The notes: generated by a model not told the origin, from the sequence alone. DNA of 64,000 nucleotides from Stenotrophomonas sp. UBA2124 (GCA_002329155.1 DCXY01000030.1:1-64000), one strand, 5' to 3'; counted from the first letter of the stretch, positions 26,393 to 35,889 are shown. Numbers and translations: made by a program.

Positions 26393-27546
26393 GCTTTCCT
26401 CCTGTTGAATTCTGGCCATGGCGTGGGCTTGCTTCCCGTCATCCATGGTTGTCGGGTTGGCGATCCCTGCCGTGTGGTACTTCCCTTGTCCGGGGTGCGT
26501 GCGCGTCGTACCCGTCTTGGGGGGACGTGCTGCGGGGCGAAATGAGCGGTGGAGCGGGTGGCTTCAGCAGCAGGGCGCACCTACGCGGCGGGCGGCGCGT
26601 ATGCGGCCGTGCATGCGGTGTTCGTGGTGATGGAGGTGCCGCGGAGGGATACGGCCAGGCCTATTGGCTACAGGCATATCGGCGTTCAGGGGTTCTCCGC
26701 GCTGGCGGCGGAACAGGGCAACCCCCTGCGCGGTTGCTGCACGCATGTGTGGTACGGGCGCTCCACCGCGGCGGGATGGCGTTGCCGTTCCGGCGGCCCG
26801 GAAGACCCGGCTGAGACGGTGCCCGGAGTGGTATGCAGGTAGTTCCTGCTCTTGTTTTCGATGGATGCATTTTGGGTACCGCCGAATCTTCCTGATCTTC
26901 ATCACTGCTGTGATGGCCGAAGGAACCAGCCCACGACGAAACTGTGAGTCCTGTCGATTTGCCTGCTAGGTTACGTAAGGCCTGGCCCGCGCCCATGTCG
27001 TTGTGCGGTGGCTTGCTTTGCCGGTTTGCGTTTATGTATTCAGCAATGCAGTTCCGTTCGGCGATGACTGGCCACGGCGGGGCAGGCCATTTCCAACACC
27101 CGCAGCGCAGCGGCAGTGGTGATTGGATTCATGGCACGCGGGCCTGGTGACTGCCCGGTGCAGTGGCGTCATCGGAATGAAACGATGCTGGCCGGTTATG
27201 CATGGACGCCATCAATCGGCTGTGCGGGGCTGCAGGTCTAACGGCATGGGCAGCCGTCAAGTGGCAGTTGCAGCGCGCGCGGATTCCAGCTGCGAGGAAC
27301 TGCAGGCGGTGTGGTCAGCAGTGGCGGGTGCGCACGGGCCGGGCCGTGGCGGGGATGCCGGAAGAATGACGGCGCCGGAAACGAAACATCATCGATACGC
27401 GGCACAGACGGCTTGCTGCTTCTTCCCGGCAACGCAGTGTGTGATACAGCATTGCAGGCAGCACGACGCCGTGAGCAGTGTGCCCGCGCCGGGTGCATTT
27501 TTATTGGTGTTGCCCTACATGCGCCATGTCGGCGCATGGGTGGCTT
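26393..27546. other. 1.15-kb region without a convincing gene, upstream of smf-1
   Basis: Open frames here are short and have no recognisable family, signal peptide or coupled ribosome site, and the codon pattern looks random. The middle (about 26840-27060) is AT-richer than surroundings. The fimbrial promoter must lie near its left end. A stem CATGCGCC / GGCGCATG at 27518-27538 may end phasin transcription. Length is unusual for this otherwise compact window. Confidence 0.5.
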
Positions 27547-27912
27547 TCAGCCAGCCTCGTTGCCGCCGCCTGGGGTAGCGGCGGTGGCAGGCGGCTGCCG
27601 TACCAGCTCGCCCAGGGCCTGCCCGGCCTTCAGGCTCAGGCCGATCACTTCATGGCCAGCCGATGCCAGATGCTCCAGGTTGTCACGCGCCACCTGCAGA
27701 CCTTTGGGCAGCCGCGAGGGCAGGGGTGTCTGTGCGCCGGTCTGGACCAGTTCGCCAAGAAAGCCGGCGGTAGCGGTGGAAGTACGTTCCAGCGTGCGCA
27801 GCTGTACGCCGAACACGTTTTCCGCATTCTCCAGCGCAAGCTGGTGCATGCGGCTGGCGGTGGCGGCCATCTGCCGGGCATAGCTGCTGAAGTCGTTGAA
27901 CTGTGCGGGCAT
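27547..27912 (-). CDS. Phasin-family protein
   Basis: Helical protein of 121 residues resembling phasins: QFNDFSSYARQMAATASRMH, then ALENAENVFGVQLRTLERTSTATAGFLGELV and ARDNLEHLASAGHEVIGLSLKAG, all amphipathic helices without cysteines. Phasins coat polyhydroxyalkanoate granules, but short phasin-like proteins occur in bacteria without PHA and may be general helical scaffolds. No pha genes are nearby. Proline/Ala-rich C-terminal tail. Confidence 0.8.
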   Translation of the reverse strand: MPAQFNDFSSYARQMAATASRMHQLALENAENVFGVQLRTLERTSTATAGFLGELVQTGAQTPLPSRLPKGLQVARDNLEHLASAGHEVIGLSLKAGQALGELVRQPPATAATPGGGNEAG

Positions 27913-28033
27913 GGGCGGTCATCGGCTTGATTGTTGCGCCGCAGCATAGCGCGAACGGGCGCCAATGCAAGCGACTCTGTCCTGCGTGCGGATTGCCGGC
28001 GGCCGCCCCTGCGGCAGCGTGCCGGCGGGTAGG

Positions 28034-28390
28034 TCAGCTGCCGCGGTAGCTGCAGCCCGAGGTGCAGGTTTCGTGCACCACCACTTCACTGAGCAAGGGC
28101 AGGGCGGGCTTGAGCCGCTCCCATATCCATATGGCCAGGCGCTCACTGGTGGGGTTCTCCAGGCCCGGGATGTCGTTTAGGTAGTGGTGATCGAGCTGGT
28201 CATACAGCGGCTGGAAGGCGGCCTTCAGATCGCTGAAATCCATGATCCAGCCGGTCTGCTCGCCGGGCTCGCCGCTGACCCGCAGCTCCACGCGGAAGGA
28301 ATGGCCATGCAGGCGCGAGCACTTGTGGCCCGGCGGTACGTTGGGCAGCCGGTGCGCGGCTTCGAGAGTGAAAACCTTGAAAATATCCAT
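28034..28390 (-). CDS. queD: 6-carboxy-5,6,7,8-tetrahydropterin synthase
   Basis: First dedicated pterin step of queuosine precursor synthesis, converting dihydroneopterin triphosphate to 6-carboxytetrahydropterin. 118 residues. Zinc ligands His13 (AAHRLP), His28 and His30 (RLHGHSF), and catalytic Cys24 (GHKCSRLHGH) match the QueD pattern; C-terminal VVVHETCTSGCSY carries the Glu for pterin binding. ATG at 28390 gives the standard N-terminus. Its promoter region is shared with the divergent DUF4198 gene. Confidence 0.95.
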   Translation of the reverse strand: MDIFKVFTLEAAHRLPNVPPGHKCSRLHGHSFRVELRVSGEPGEQTGWIMDFSDLKAAFQPLYDQLDHHYLNDIPGLENPTSERLAIWIWERLKPALPLLSEVVVHETCTSGCSYRGS

Positions 28391-28462
28391 GCGCGCAATT
28401 GTAGGGTGCGCGGCTGGGCGGGTGTTCGGCAAGGCACGCGGCCGGGATTGCCTATTTTCTTA

Positions 28463-28487
28463 TATGCAAATGATTCGCGTTTGCATA
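28463..28487 (+). promoter_or_regulatory. Probable Fur box upstream of the DUF4198 operon
   Basis: TATGCAAA-N9-TTTGCATA: 8-bp perfect inverted arms, with the inner 19 bases GCAAATGATTCGCGTTTGC close to the Fur consensus GCAAATGAGAATCATTTGC used in related gammaproteobacteria. It ends 48 bases before the DUF4198 ATG, suitable for repression by iron-loaded Fur. Could be another dyad-binding regulator. Confidence 0.75.
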
Positions 28488-28534
28488 TGATGCGCAGCCA
28501 ATGCCGGCCTTGCCCGGCCACCCGGGGTCTCCTG

Positions 28535-29326
28535 ATGAAGATGCGCTTGTCCGCCCTGCTGTTTCTTGCAACGGTGCTGCCTGCCGCCGCGCATACCCCC
28601 TACCTGGTGCCGGCCAGCTTCAGCGCCCGCGAGGGCGATACGGTGACGCTGGATGCAGCCTTCGCCGGCGCCTTCTTCGTGCCGGAGGTGGCGTTCGACA
28701 ACAGCACCTGCATGGTGACCCTGCCAACGGGGCAGAGCCGGCCGGTGGGCACGGTGCAGCGCCTGAAAACCCGCACCGTGCTGGAAGACGTGCTGGATGC
28801 CGGCAAAGGCACCTATCGCTTCAGCACCGGCCCGCGCCTGGGCGCCTTGTTCCGGGTATGGGAGGTGGACGGCAAGCGCGAGACCAGCCGCGACCCGGCG
28901 GCGAAGATTCCTGCCGGGGCCAAGGTCATCGCCAACTTTCAATCGCTGACCCGGGCCGATGCCTACATCACCATTGGCGCGCCAAGCCGGGCTGCGCTGG
29001 CAGGCGGGGAGAGCGGGCTGGTGTTCGTGCCGGTCACCCACCCCGATGACCTCTACGTTGGCGAGCATTTTGAATTCATCGTGCAGTACGACGGCAAGCC
29101 CGTGGCTGCGCAGAAGGTCGAGGTGGCCGAGGCGGTATGGACCTCGGACCGCAGGCCTTCCATCCAGACCCTGCAAAGTGATGCGGAAGGGCGCGTGCGG
29201 CTCCCGCTTGCCCAGGCCGGCACCTTCCTTGCGCTGGCCCGCTACCGCAGCGCCGCGCCGGTGGGTGCGCCGGTGCCCGAGTACAGCAACAGCTACACGC
29301 TCAGCTTCCGTGTGTTGAACCCCTGA
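28535..29326 (+). CDS. DUF4198 periplasmic protein
   Basis: Exported protein of 263 residues. Signal peptide LSALLFLATVLPAAA with mature start HTPYLVPASF, an N-terminal His typical of DUF4198 proteins after processing. Beta-rich throughout: EGDTVTLDAAFAGAFFVPE, then VFVPVTHPDDLYVGEHFEF, the Ig-like second domain, then VRLPLAQAGTFLALARYR. DUF4198 proteins often sit beside metal uptake genes (nickel, cobalt, iron). Downstream of a probable Fur box and followed by EF-hand and TonB receptor genes, so a role in metal or metal-chelate uptake is inferred. No enzyme motif is seen. Confidence 0.85.
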   Translation: MKMRLSALLFLATVLPAAAHTPYLVPASFSAREGDTVTLDAAFAGAFFVPEVAFDNSTCMVTLPTGQSRPVGTVQRLKTRTVLEDVLDAGKGTYRFSTGPRLGALFRVWEVDGKRETSRDPAAKIPAGAKVIANFQSLTRADAYITIGAPSRAALAGGESGLVFVPVTHPDDLYVGEHFEFIVQYDGKPVAAQKVEVAEAVWTSDRRPSIQTLQSDAEGRVRLPLAQAGTFLALARYRSAAPVGAPVPEYSNSYTLSFRVLNP

Positions 29327-29351
29327 ATCGCCGCGCCTTCTGGAGCCGCAT

Positions 29352-30203
29352 ATGTCCTTCCTGATATCCGCTGTTCTGTTGTTTCCATTGGCCCAGGCTG
29401 CCGCAACGAGCACGCTGCCTGCGGTTGCGCCAGCGCCGGCTGTGGCCGAGTTCCTGGAGCAGTTCGATGCCAGTGGCAATGGCAGTGTCAGCTGGCAGCA
29501 GTTTGTCGATTTCCGGCAGCAGCGTTTCACCCGGACCGATGCCAATGGCGATGGCGCCGTGGATGAGGGCGAGTATGTGATCGAGTATCTCGGGCGGCTG
29601 GACGCGCGCGTGCAGCAGGCATACGAAGGGCATGCTGCGCAGACACGCACGCGCTTCGACGCGCTGGATTCCAACAAGGACGGCGTGGTGAGCCGTGCCG
29701 AGTTTGATGCTGCTGGTGAGCGCACCTGGGGCGGCCATCAAAAGCTGCTGGCGAGGGCTGGCACGGCACCACCCGCATCGGCGCCACCGCGCTCCCGCGA
29801 TCCGCTGCGCATGCCCACCTCGCACAACCTGGCCGGCATGTTGGAAATCTACGACCGTGATGGCGATGGCCGTGTCAGCCGCGAAGAGTTCATCCAGGTG
29901 CGCGATGCGATGTTCGCTGCCGCCGACCCGGGCCATGCCGGGCAACTGGACTTTGACGGTTATATGGCCGAATTCCAGCAGCGCCTGGAGCGCCGCGCCA
30001 ACGAGGTGCGTACCGCCGCGGCGCGTCAGGCGAAGGTGCGGTTCAAGGCACTGGACACCGACAAGGATGGGCGCATGAGCTTTGCCGAGTACCAGGTGTC
30101 CGGCAAGCGCCTGTTCGACCGGATCGATGGCAATGGTGATGGCGTGGTGGACGCGCGCGACCCCGAGCCGCCGGCAAGCAGCCATGGCAGCAGTGCTTCA
30201 TGA
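29352..30203 (+). CDS. EF-hand calcium-binding protein with six loops
   Basis: Exported or anchored protein of 283 residues; N-terminal hydrophobic stretch FLISAVLLFPLAQAAA. Six EF-hand-like loops: DASGNGSVSWQQF, DANGDGAVDEGEY, DSNKDGVVSRAEF, DRDGDGRVSREEF, DTDKDGRMSFAEY and DGNGDGVVD. A Pro/Ala linker near residues 135-150 splits it into two groups. Starts 25 bases after the DUF4198 stop, so cotranscribed. Might sense or buffer Ca2+ or another divalent ion for the partner receptor. Binding is seen only as motifs. Confidence 0.88.
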   Translation: MSFLISAVLLFPLAQAAATSTLPAVAPAPAVAEFLEQFDASGNGSVSWQQFVDFRQQRFTRTDANGDGAVDEGEYVIEYLGRLDARVQQAYEGHAAQTRTRFDALDSNKDGVVSRAEFDAAGERTWGGHQKLLARAGTAPPASAPPRSRDPLRMPTSHNLAGMLEIYDRDGDGRVSREEFIQVRDAMFAAADPGHAGQLDFDGYMAEFQQRLERRANEVRTAAARQAKVRFKALDTDKDGRMSFAEYQVSGKRLFDRIDGNGDGVVDARDPEPPASSHGSSAS

Positions 30204-30538
30204 GTGCAGGGCGGTGCAGCAAGCAATCAGGGTCCGCCCGCCACGTCTCGGGCCGGCAGGGTGTTGCTGCCACCTCACAATACGAGGGCTGGCCGGCACC
30301 TCCCTGCTGATGCAGTGTTGATACGGCAGCTGCATCGCGGCATCCATTCTCAGCTTGTTCCAAGCTGCCATGCACACGCTGCATGGCAGGCGCAGCTGGC
30401 CGCCAGCACCGGTCAGTACCCGCACCCGACAACAACGCCCATCCCCAGCTCCGCGCCGGCACGCCCGGTCTCCACAGCCAGGAACGGCACTCGCCCCCAG
30501 CGGGCGATTCCCGATGACCCTTCCCGTGGAGCCTGAGC
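30204..30538. other. 335-base gap before the TonB receptor
   Basis: No gene, strong hairpin or Fur-like dyad was seen. The next gene may have its own promoter here or be read from the operon promoter at 28.5 kb. Confidence 0.4.
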
Positions 30539-32869
30539 ATGAAACCCACTCCGTCCCTGCTGACCCTTGCGATCCTCGCCGTCCTGCCGCTTGCCGCCCA
30601 GGCCGCTGGCGCCCCTGATGCCAGCACCCTTGATACCGTGCACGTGGAAGCCACCCGCGCCAGGAACGCACGCTCGGCCACGCACAACGTGCAGGTGCTC
30701 AGCCGTGACCAGCTGGACGATGAGATGGCTGAGAGCATGGAGGATGTGGTGCGCTACATCCCCGGCGTCAGCATCGTCGACATGGGCCGCTTCGGCGACA
30801 ACGGCTTCAACATCCGCGGCATGGAAGGCGACCGCGTTTCCATGAGCATCGACGGCCTTGGCATGGCCGAAGGGCTGGAAACCGCGCGCAACTACGAGTT
30901 CTTCCGTGCCGGGCGCGGCGGCGTGAACATCGACACGCTCAAGCAGGTGGAGGTGATCAAGGGGGCCGATTCCATTGCCGCGGGCAGCGGTTCGCTGGGG
31001 GGCGGGGTGATGTTCATCACCAAGGACCCGGCGGACTACCTCAAGGCCGGTGGCAACGACAGCCATGCCAGCATCAAACTCGGCTATACCGGCCACAACG
31101 AGGAAAAGCTGGGTTCGTTCACCATCGCCAACCGCACCGGCGTGGTCGAATCCATGCTGGTCTACACCAAGCGCAAGGCGCATGAATCCGAAGGCTGGTA
31201 TGGCAGTACCGCCGTGCCAACCGGCAGCGCGCGGCGCCTGCCCGACCCCATCGACCATGACAGCGACAATGTGCTGGCCAAGGTGGATTTCGTGCTCAGG
31301 CCGGAGCATCGCCTGGGGGTGGTGTACGAGCGCAACCGCGTTGACAACCTGGTGGACAACCTCAGCCGCCTCAGTGGCGCGGGCTACCTGGAGCGGCTGG
31401 GTGATGACAGCAACAGCCGCGACCGCTATGGCCTGCGTTACCAGTGGAATGCGGACAATGCGGCCTTCGATCACCTGCAGTTGCAGGCAGACCGGCAGAA
31501 GACCAACAGCCACGGCATCACCCGCATCATCTCCGGCAGTGGCAGCAGTGCCAACCCGAGGCCGACGCCCAACACCACGCCATGCACCATGGCCGCCACC
31601 TGACGGCGTGCCGAGGACCGGCAGACCGAGCAGACCCTGGACCGGCTCGCGCTGGACCTGGACAAGCGCGTCGGCGCACACGCGCTGATCTACGGCGCGT
31701 CGTGGCAGAACCGCGAAATCGACTACCACGCCTTCGATTACCGCTGGAACAACACCGGGGCGCTGGATACGGTCACCATCGATCCCAACCAGGTGCCACG
31801 CACCGATGCCGAATCATGGAATGCCTATCTGCGCGACCGCATCACCCTGCTGGAGGACACGCTGCAGCTCACCCTGGGCGCGCGCTATGACCGCCACGAC
31901 TACACGCCGCACCTGGGAGCCACGTTTGCCGACCCCACCGGCACCGTGCGGCCGGTGAGCTTTGCCTCGCCCACCTGGCAGGCCGGCCTGAGCTACCAGC
32001 TGCTGCCGGGGCACACGGTGTGGTTCCAGGCCGGGCGTGGCTTCCGCGCACCGACCACCGGCGAGATGTACGCACCCACCAGCACCACCCCGCTCACCGC
32101 TGTTGCCACCGGCAAGGAAGTGGCCGTGCCGACCAGCGTGGCCAACCCCGATCTGGAATCGGAGAAGAGCCTGAACCTGGAACTGGGTTGGCGCTGGGAG
32201 GGTACGCGCTCGCGCGTGTCGGTGTCCGCGTTCCGCGACCGCTACGATGATTTCATCGACAGCCTGCTTGAGCTGCGCGACCCCACCACCGAATACCGCA
32301 GTTGCAGCCGCTTCGGTTGTTCAAACAGCAAGGGCTACAGGGTTTCCACGCTGGCCAATCTCGGCGAGGTGACGGTCAAGGGCGTGGAGGCAGAAGGCCT
32401 GTGGCAACTGGGGGATGCCTGGCTGCTGCGAGCGGTGTATTCGCACAATGAAGGCGAGCAGAAGGATGGCAGCCCCTTGAACAGCATCAACCCGGACCGG
32501 GGCGTGCTGGGCCTGAGCTGGCAGGGCGTGGACCAGCGTCTGCGCCTGACCGGTGTGCTCACCCACGCGCTGGCCAAGAAGCGCGGTGACGTGAAGGTCG
32601 AGCCGGATGTGTTCGGCGGCATGGCCGAGCCGTTCCTGAGTGATGCCTATACCGTGTTCGATCTGTTCGGCAGCCTGCGGTTGAACGCGAACCTCAAGAT
32701 CAATGCAGGCATCTACAACCTGTTTGACGAGCGTTACTACCAGTGGGCGCGGATACGCAATGTCGCGCGGGGCGAGTTTGCTCTGTACGGCTACGCCACC
32801 GAGGATGGCATTGGCCGCTTCAGCGAGCCGGGCCGCAACTATCGCCTCAATCTGACCTGGACGTTCTGA
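30539..32869 (+). pseudogene. TonB-dependent receptor (hemoglobin/transferrin family type) with an in-frame TGA
   Basis: Reads as one 776-residue outer-membrane receptor except for a single TGA at 31601-31603 (codon 355). The frame does not change across it: CTMAAT-stop-RRAEDRQTEQ continues directly in the barrel. Upstream part has signal peptide LAILAVLPLAAQAAG, TonB-box-like TLDTVHVEATR, plug motifs FNIRGMEGDRVSMSIDGL and VEVIKGADSIAAGSGSLGG. Downstream part holds the barrel with FRAPTTGEMYAP and ends RNYRLNLTWTF, an intact C-terminal signal. A TGG (Trp) to TGA change explains it best. Truncation at 354 residues would leave no barrel. Reading error or true nonsense cannot be separated here. 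Third gene of the Fur-box cluster. Confidence 0.82.
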
Positions 32870-32885
32870 TCGGCAGATACCCCAC

Positions 32886-33032
32886 GTAGCCCGGGTAAGC
32901 GAAGCGCACCCGGGAGCCTGGAATCCAGCCGATTGCGGAAAGCCCCTTCCGCCGATAGGCCGAGATGGGGCTGCGCGGTGATGTTCCATCGGCATCGGCA
33001 TTCCCCGGGTGCGCTTCGCTTACCCGGGCTAC
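32886..33032. repeat. Facing pair of GTAGCCCGGG repeats
   Basis: Copy 2 at 32886-32914 and an inverted copy at 33004-33032, about 90 bases apart. The 29-base units are nearly identical to the one at 9329 and can pair over their length to form a long hairpin between convergent genes (TonB receptor and rhlE). Confidence 0.8.
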
Positions 33033-33070
33033 GGGCAAGGTGTGGCTGGCGTGCGGCAATCGGCCAACAA

Positions 33071-33097
33071 AAAACCCGACGCAGTGCGTCGGGTTTT
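33071..33097. terminator. Bidirectional intrinsic terminator
   Basis: AAAACCCGACGCA / TGCGTCGGGTTTT, a 13-bp palindromic stem with A/T tracts on both sides. Ends rhlE on the minus strand and receptor transcription on the plus strand. Confidence 0.88.
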
Positions 33098-33122
33098 CAG
33101 TGTCCAGCTCAGCCGTGGCGCA

Positions 33123-34526
33123 TCAGGCGCTGGTGCGGCTCTGCCCACCCTGGCCGCGGCCGCCGCCACGGCGCTGACCGCCGCCCGGGTGACCGTCACG
33201 GCGCTGCTGGCCGTTGCCACCATTACGCTGGCCGGCCGGCTTGTTCTGGCCGCCACGGCCACCACGCGGCGCATCGCTGTTGCCGCGGCGCGGGCCATGG
33301 CCGCCGTTGCCACGGCGCGGGGCCTTGTGGCCGCCCGGCTGTTCGGCCTTGCCCGGCGCGCTGATGCCCCAGCGGATCGGCACCTGCAGCTCGAAGCCCG
33401 GCACGTCACGGATGTCCATGTCGCGGTCGAGCAGGCGCACGATCTGGCGCAGCAGCTTGGCCTCGTCCTGCGCCACCAGCGAGATCGCCTCACCGGTGGA
33501 ACCGTTGCGGCCGGTGCGGCCGATACGGTGCACATAGTCTTCCGGCACCATCGGCAGGTCGTAGTTGATGACCTTCGGCAGTTCGTTGATGTCGATGCCA
33601 CGCGCGGCGATGTCGGTGGCCACCAGCACGGTCACGCGGCCAGCCTTGAAGTCGGCCAGTGCGCGCAGGCGCTGGCCCTGGCTCTTGTTGCCGTGGATGG
33701 CAGCGGTCTTGATGCCACTCTTTTCCAGGAACGTGGCCAGCTTGTCGCAGCCATGCTTGGTGCGGCCGAACACCAGCGTCTGCACGCGTGAGTCCTGTGC
33801 CAGCAGGTGTAGCAGCAGCTCGCGCTTGCGGCCACCGTCCACCGGGTGCACGCGGTGGGTGATGGTCTCGGCCACGGTGTTCTGCGGCGTCACCTGGATC
33901 TGCTTGGGCTCGTGCATGAACTCCAACGCCAGCTGCTTGATGCTCTCCTCGAACGTGGCCGAGAACAGCAGGGTCTGCCGGTTCTGGCGCGGCAGCTTGG
34001 CCAGGATGCGCTTGATCGACGGCAGGAAGCCCATGTCGAGCATGCGGTCGGCTTCGTCCAGTACCAGAATCTCGATGCCGGACAGGTCAACGCTGCGGCG
34101 CTCCAGGTGGTCGATCAGGCGACCCGGGCAGGCCACCAGCAGGTCCACGCCACGGCGCAGCACGTCCAGCTGGTTGCCCATGCCCACGCCGCCGTAGATG
34201 CAGGCGCTGGGAATGCGCAGGTACTTGCTGTAGCCGCGCAGGCTGTCATGCACCTGGGTGGCCAGTTCGCGGGTCGGGGCCAGGATCAACGCACGCGGCT
34301 TGCGCGGGCCATTGCCCACGCTCTGCGGCGTGGTGCCCAGGTGCTGCAGCAGCGGCAGGCCGAATGCAGCGGTCTTGCCGGTGCCGGTCTGAGCGCCGGC
34401 CAGCAGGTCATGGCCGTCCAGCGCCAGCGGAATGGCCTGCTGCTGGATCGGGGTCGGGTTTTCGTAGCCCTGCTCGGCGAGCGCGCGCAGCAGGAAGGGC
34501 GCAAGGCCCAGGTTTTCAAACGACAT
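33123..34526 (-). CDS. rhlE: DEAD-box RNA helicase RhlE
   Basis: ATP-dependent RNA helicase of 467 residues. Q motif GYENPTPIQQQAIP, Walker A AQTGTGKTA, DEAD box VLDEADRMLDMG, SATFEE, and motif VI HRIGRTGR are all present in order over residues 1-370. The C-terminal 100 residues are a Gly/Arg/Asn/Gln-rich RGG-like tail (for example RGGRGGQNKPAGQRNGGNG), basic and probably RNA-binding. Acts in RNA remodelling and ribosome maturation, often cold-related. Ends at the terminator at 33.07-33.1 kb. Confidence 0.95.
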   Translation of the reverse strand: MSFENLGLAPFLLRALAEQGYENPTPIQQQAIPLALDGHDLLAGAQTGTGKTAAFGLPLLQHLGTTPQSVGNGPRKPRALILAPTRELATQVHDSLRGYSKYLRIPSACIYGGVGMGNQLDVLRRGVDLLVACPGRLIDHLERRSVDLSGIEILVLDEADRMLDMGFLPSIKRILAKLPRQNRQTLLFSATFEESIKQLALEFMHEPKQIQVTPQNTVAETITHRVHPVDGGRKRELLLHLLAQDSRVQTLVFGRTKHGCDKLATFLEKSGIKTAAIHGNKSQGQRLRALADFKAGRVTVLVATDIAARGIDINELPKVINYDLPMVPEDYVHRIGRTGRNGSTGEAISLVAQDEAKLLRQIVRLLDRDMDIRDVPGFELQVPIRWGISAPGKAEQPGGHKAPRRGNGGHGPRRGNSDAPRGGRGGQNKPAGQRNGGNGQQRRDGHPGGGQRRGGGRGQGGQSRTSA

Positions 34527-34899
34527 TGGGAACTCCAGAAAAAGTCGCGCCGGCCCGGATGGGCCTGCGGTGCCGGTCGATTCGACTGGCTTGCTCGGAG
34601 CGTTCCCGTAAAACCGCGCTGCGAGAGATTGAGGCGACCAGCGCGGTGCGCTGGCCGGAATGCGTGACGAATGGCGTCGGAGTAGGGGCGGGCGGGCGGA
34701 CGTGGCTGTTGGGCCGTTGGTCCTGCACCGCCGGCGGTCCTCAAGGGAAACGGACGGCCGCTGGCAGACCGCGATAGTCTAGGCGATTGTCGGTAGCGGC
34801 ACAAAACGACCTGTTCAGCATCGCCAGACAGGGAGACTGGCCGTCTCGGACGCATTCATTACAATTGAAACTTATTTTCTTCGCAGACTGGACGTTCCC
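34527..34899. other. 373-base divergent region rhlE / FAA hydrolase
   Basis: Holds promoters for both divergent genes. No repeat or convincing small gene was seen. The long rhlE leader (to 34526) could carry cold-responsive structure, but no specific motif was recognised. Confidence 0.4.
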
Positions 34900-35889
34900 A
34901 TGAAGCTTGGTTCCCTGAAGGAAGGCGGCCGCGACGGCACCCTGATCGTGGTTTCGCGCGACCTGACCCGCGCCGTGCGTGCCACCGGCATTGCCGCCAC
35001 CCTGCAGCTGGCGCTGGAGGACTGGTCCAACCTCGCCCCGCGCCTGAACGCCCTGTACGAGCAGCTCAATGCCGGCCAGGCCGAGGGCGCCTTCGACGTG
35101 GACATGCAGGCGCTGGCCGCGCCGCTGCCGCGTGCCTATGAGTTCGTGGATGGCAGCGCCTACCTGCCGCATGTGGCGCGGGTGCGCAAGGCGCGTGGCG
35201 CGGAAGTGCCTGACACCTTCTACACCGATCCGCTGATGTACCAGGCCACCAGCGCCGGCTTCTACGGCCCGCGCGATGCGGTGAAGGTGGTCAGCGAGGA
35301 CTACGGCATCGATCTGGAAGCCGAAATCGTGGTCATCACCGACGACGTGCCGATGGCGCCGACGCCGGAGCAGGCCGCCGCGCACATCCAGCTGGTGGGC
35401 CTGGTCAATGACGTCAGCCTGCGCAACCTGATCCCGGGCGAGCTGGCCAAGGGCTTCGGCTTCCTGCAGTCCAAGCCGCGCTCGGCGCTGAGCCCGGTGT
35501 TCGTGACCCCCGACGAGCTGGGCGATGCCTGGCAGGACAGCAAGCTGCACCTGCCGCTGCTGACCCATATCAATGGCAAATGGTTCGGTGCACCGGAGGC
35601 GGGCGTGGACATGCAGTTCAACTTTGCCCAGCTGGTGGCGCACGCGGCCAAGACCCGCCCGCTCTCGGCCGGTGCCATTGTCGGCTCGGGCACCATCGCC
35701 AACGAGGACACCTCGCTGGGTGCCTCCTGCTTTGCCGAGCAGCGTACCGTGGAAACCCTGCGCGACGGCAAGCCGTCCACCCCGTTCATGAGCTTTGGCG
35801 ACGTGGTGCGTATCGAAATGCTGGACCGTGATGGCAACAGCATCTTCGGTGCGATCGAACAGCGTATAGAGCAGGCACAGCGGCCCTGA
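34900..35889 (+). CDS. Fumarylacetoacetate hydrolase-family protein
   Basis: FAH-superfamily protein of 329 residues. N-terminal MKLGSLKEGGRDGTLIVVS is the small FAH N-domain; catalytic-domain motifs are LEAEIVVITDDVP (acidic metal ligands), LVNDVSLRNLIPGE, and LSAGAIVGSGTIANED. It lies next to maleylacetoacetate isomerase, so it very likely does the last step of tyrosine/homogentisate breakdown, cleaving fumarylacetoacetate. Short FAH-like proteins can also act on other 2,4-diketo acids. Confidence 0.88.
   Translation: MKLGSLKEGGRDGTLIVVSRDLTRAVRATGIAATLQLALEDWSNLAPRLNALYEQLNAGQAEGAFDVDMQALAAPLPRAYEFVDGSAYLPHVARVRKARGAEVPDTFYTDPLMYQATSAGFYGPRDAVKVVSEDYGIDLEAEIVVITDDVPMAPTPEQAAAHIQLVGLVNDVSLRNLIPGELAKGFGFLQSKPRSALSPVFVTPDELGDAWQDSKLHLPLLTHINGKWFGAPEAGVDMQFNFAQLVAHAAKTRPLSAGAIVGSGTIANEDTSLGASCFAEQRTVETLRDGKPSTPFMSFGDVVRIEMLDRDGNSIFGAIEQRIEQAQRP

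Noticed and set aside
26564..26905. 113-codon minus-strand open frame upstream of smf-1
   Set aside because: No family, no signal, no ribosome site of note and random codon pattern.
28463..28487. Zur or Nur operator instead of Fur
   Set aside because: The GCAAATGA..TTTGC pattern fits Fur better than the usual Zur dyad, though a metal other than iron cannot be fully excluded.
31601..31603. Selenocysteine codon in the TonB receptor
   Set aside because: No SECIS-like hairpin was seen after the TGA, the position is not redox-like, and TonB receptors are not known selenoproteins.
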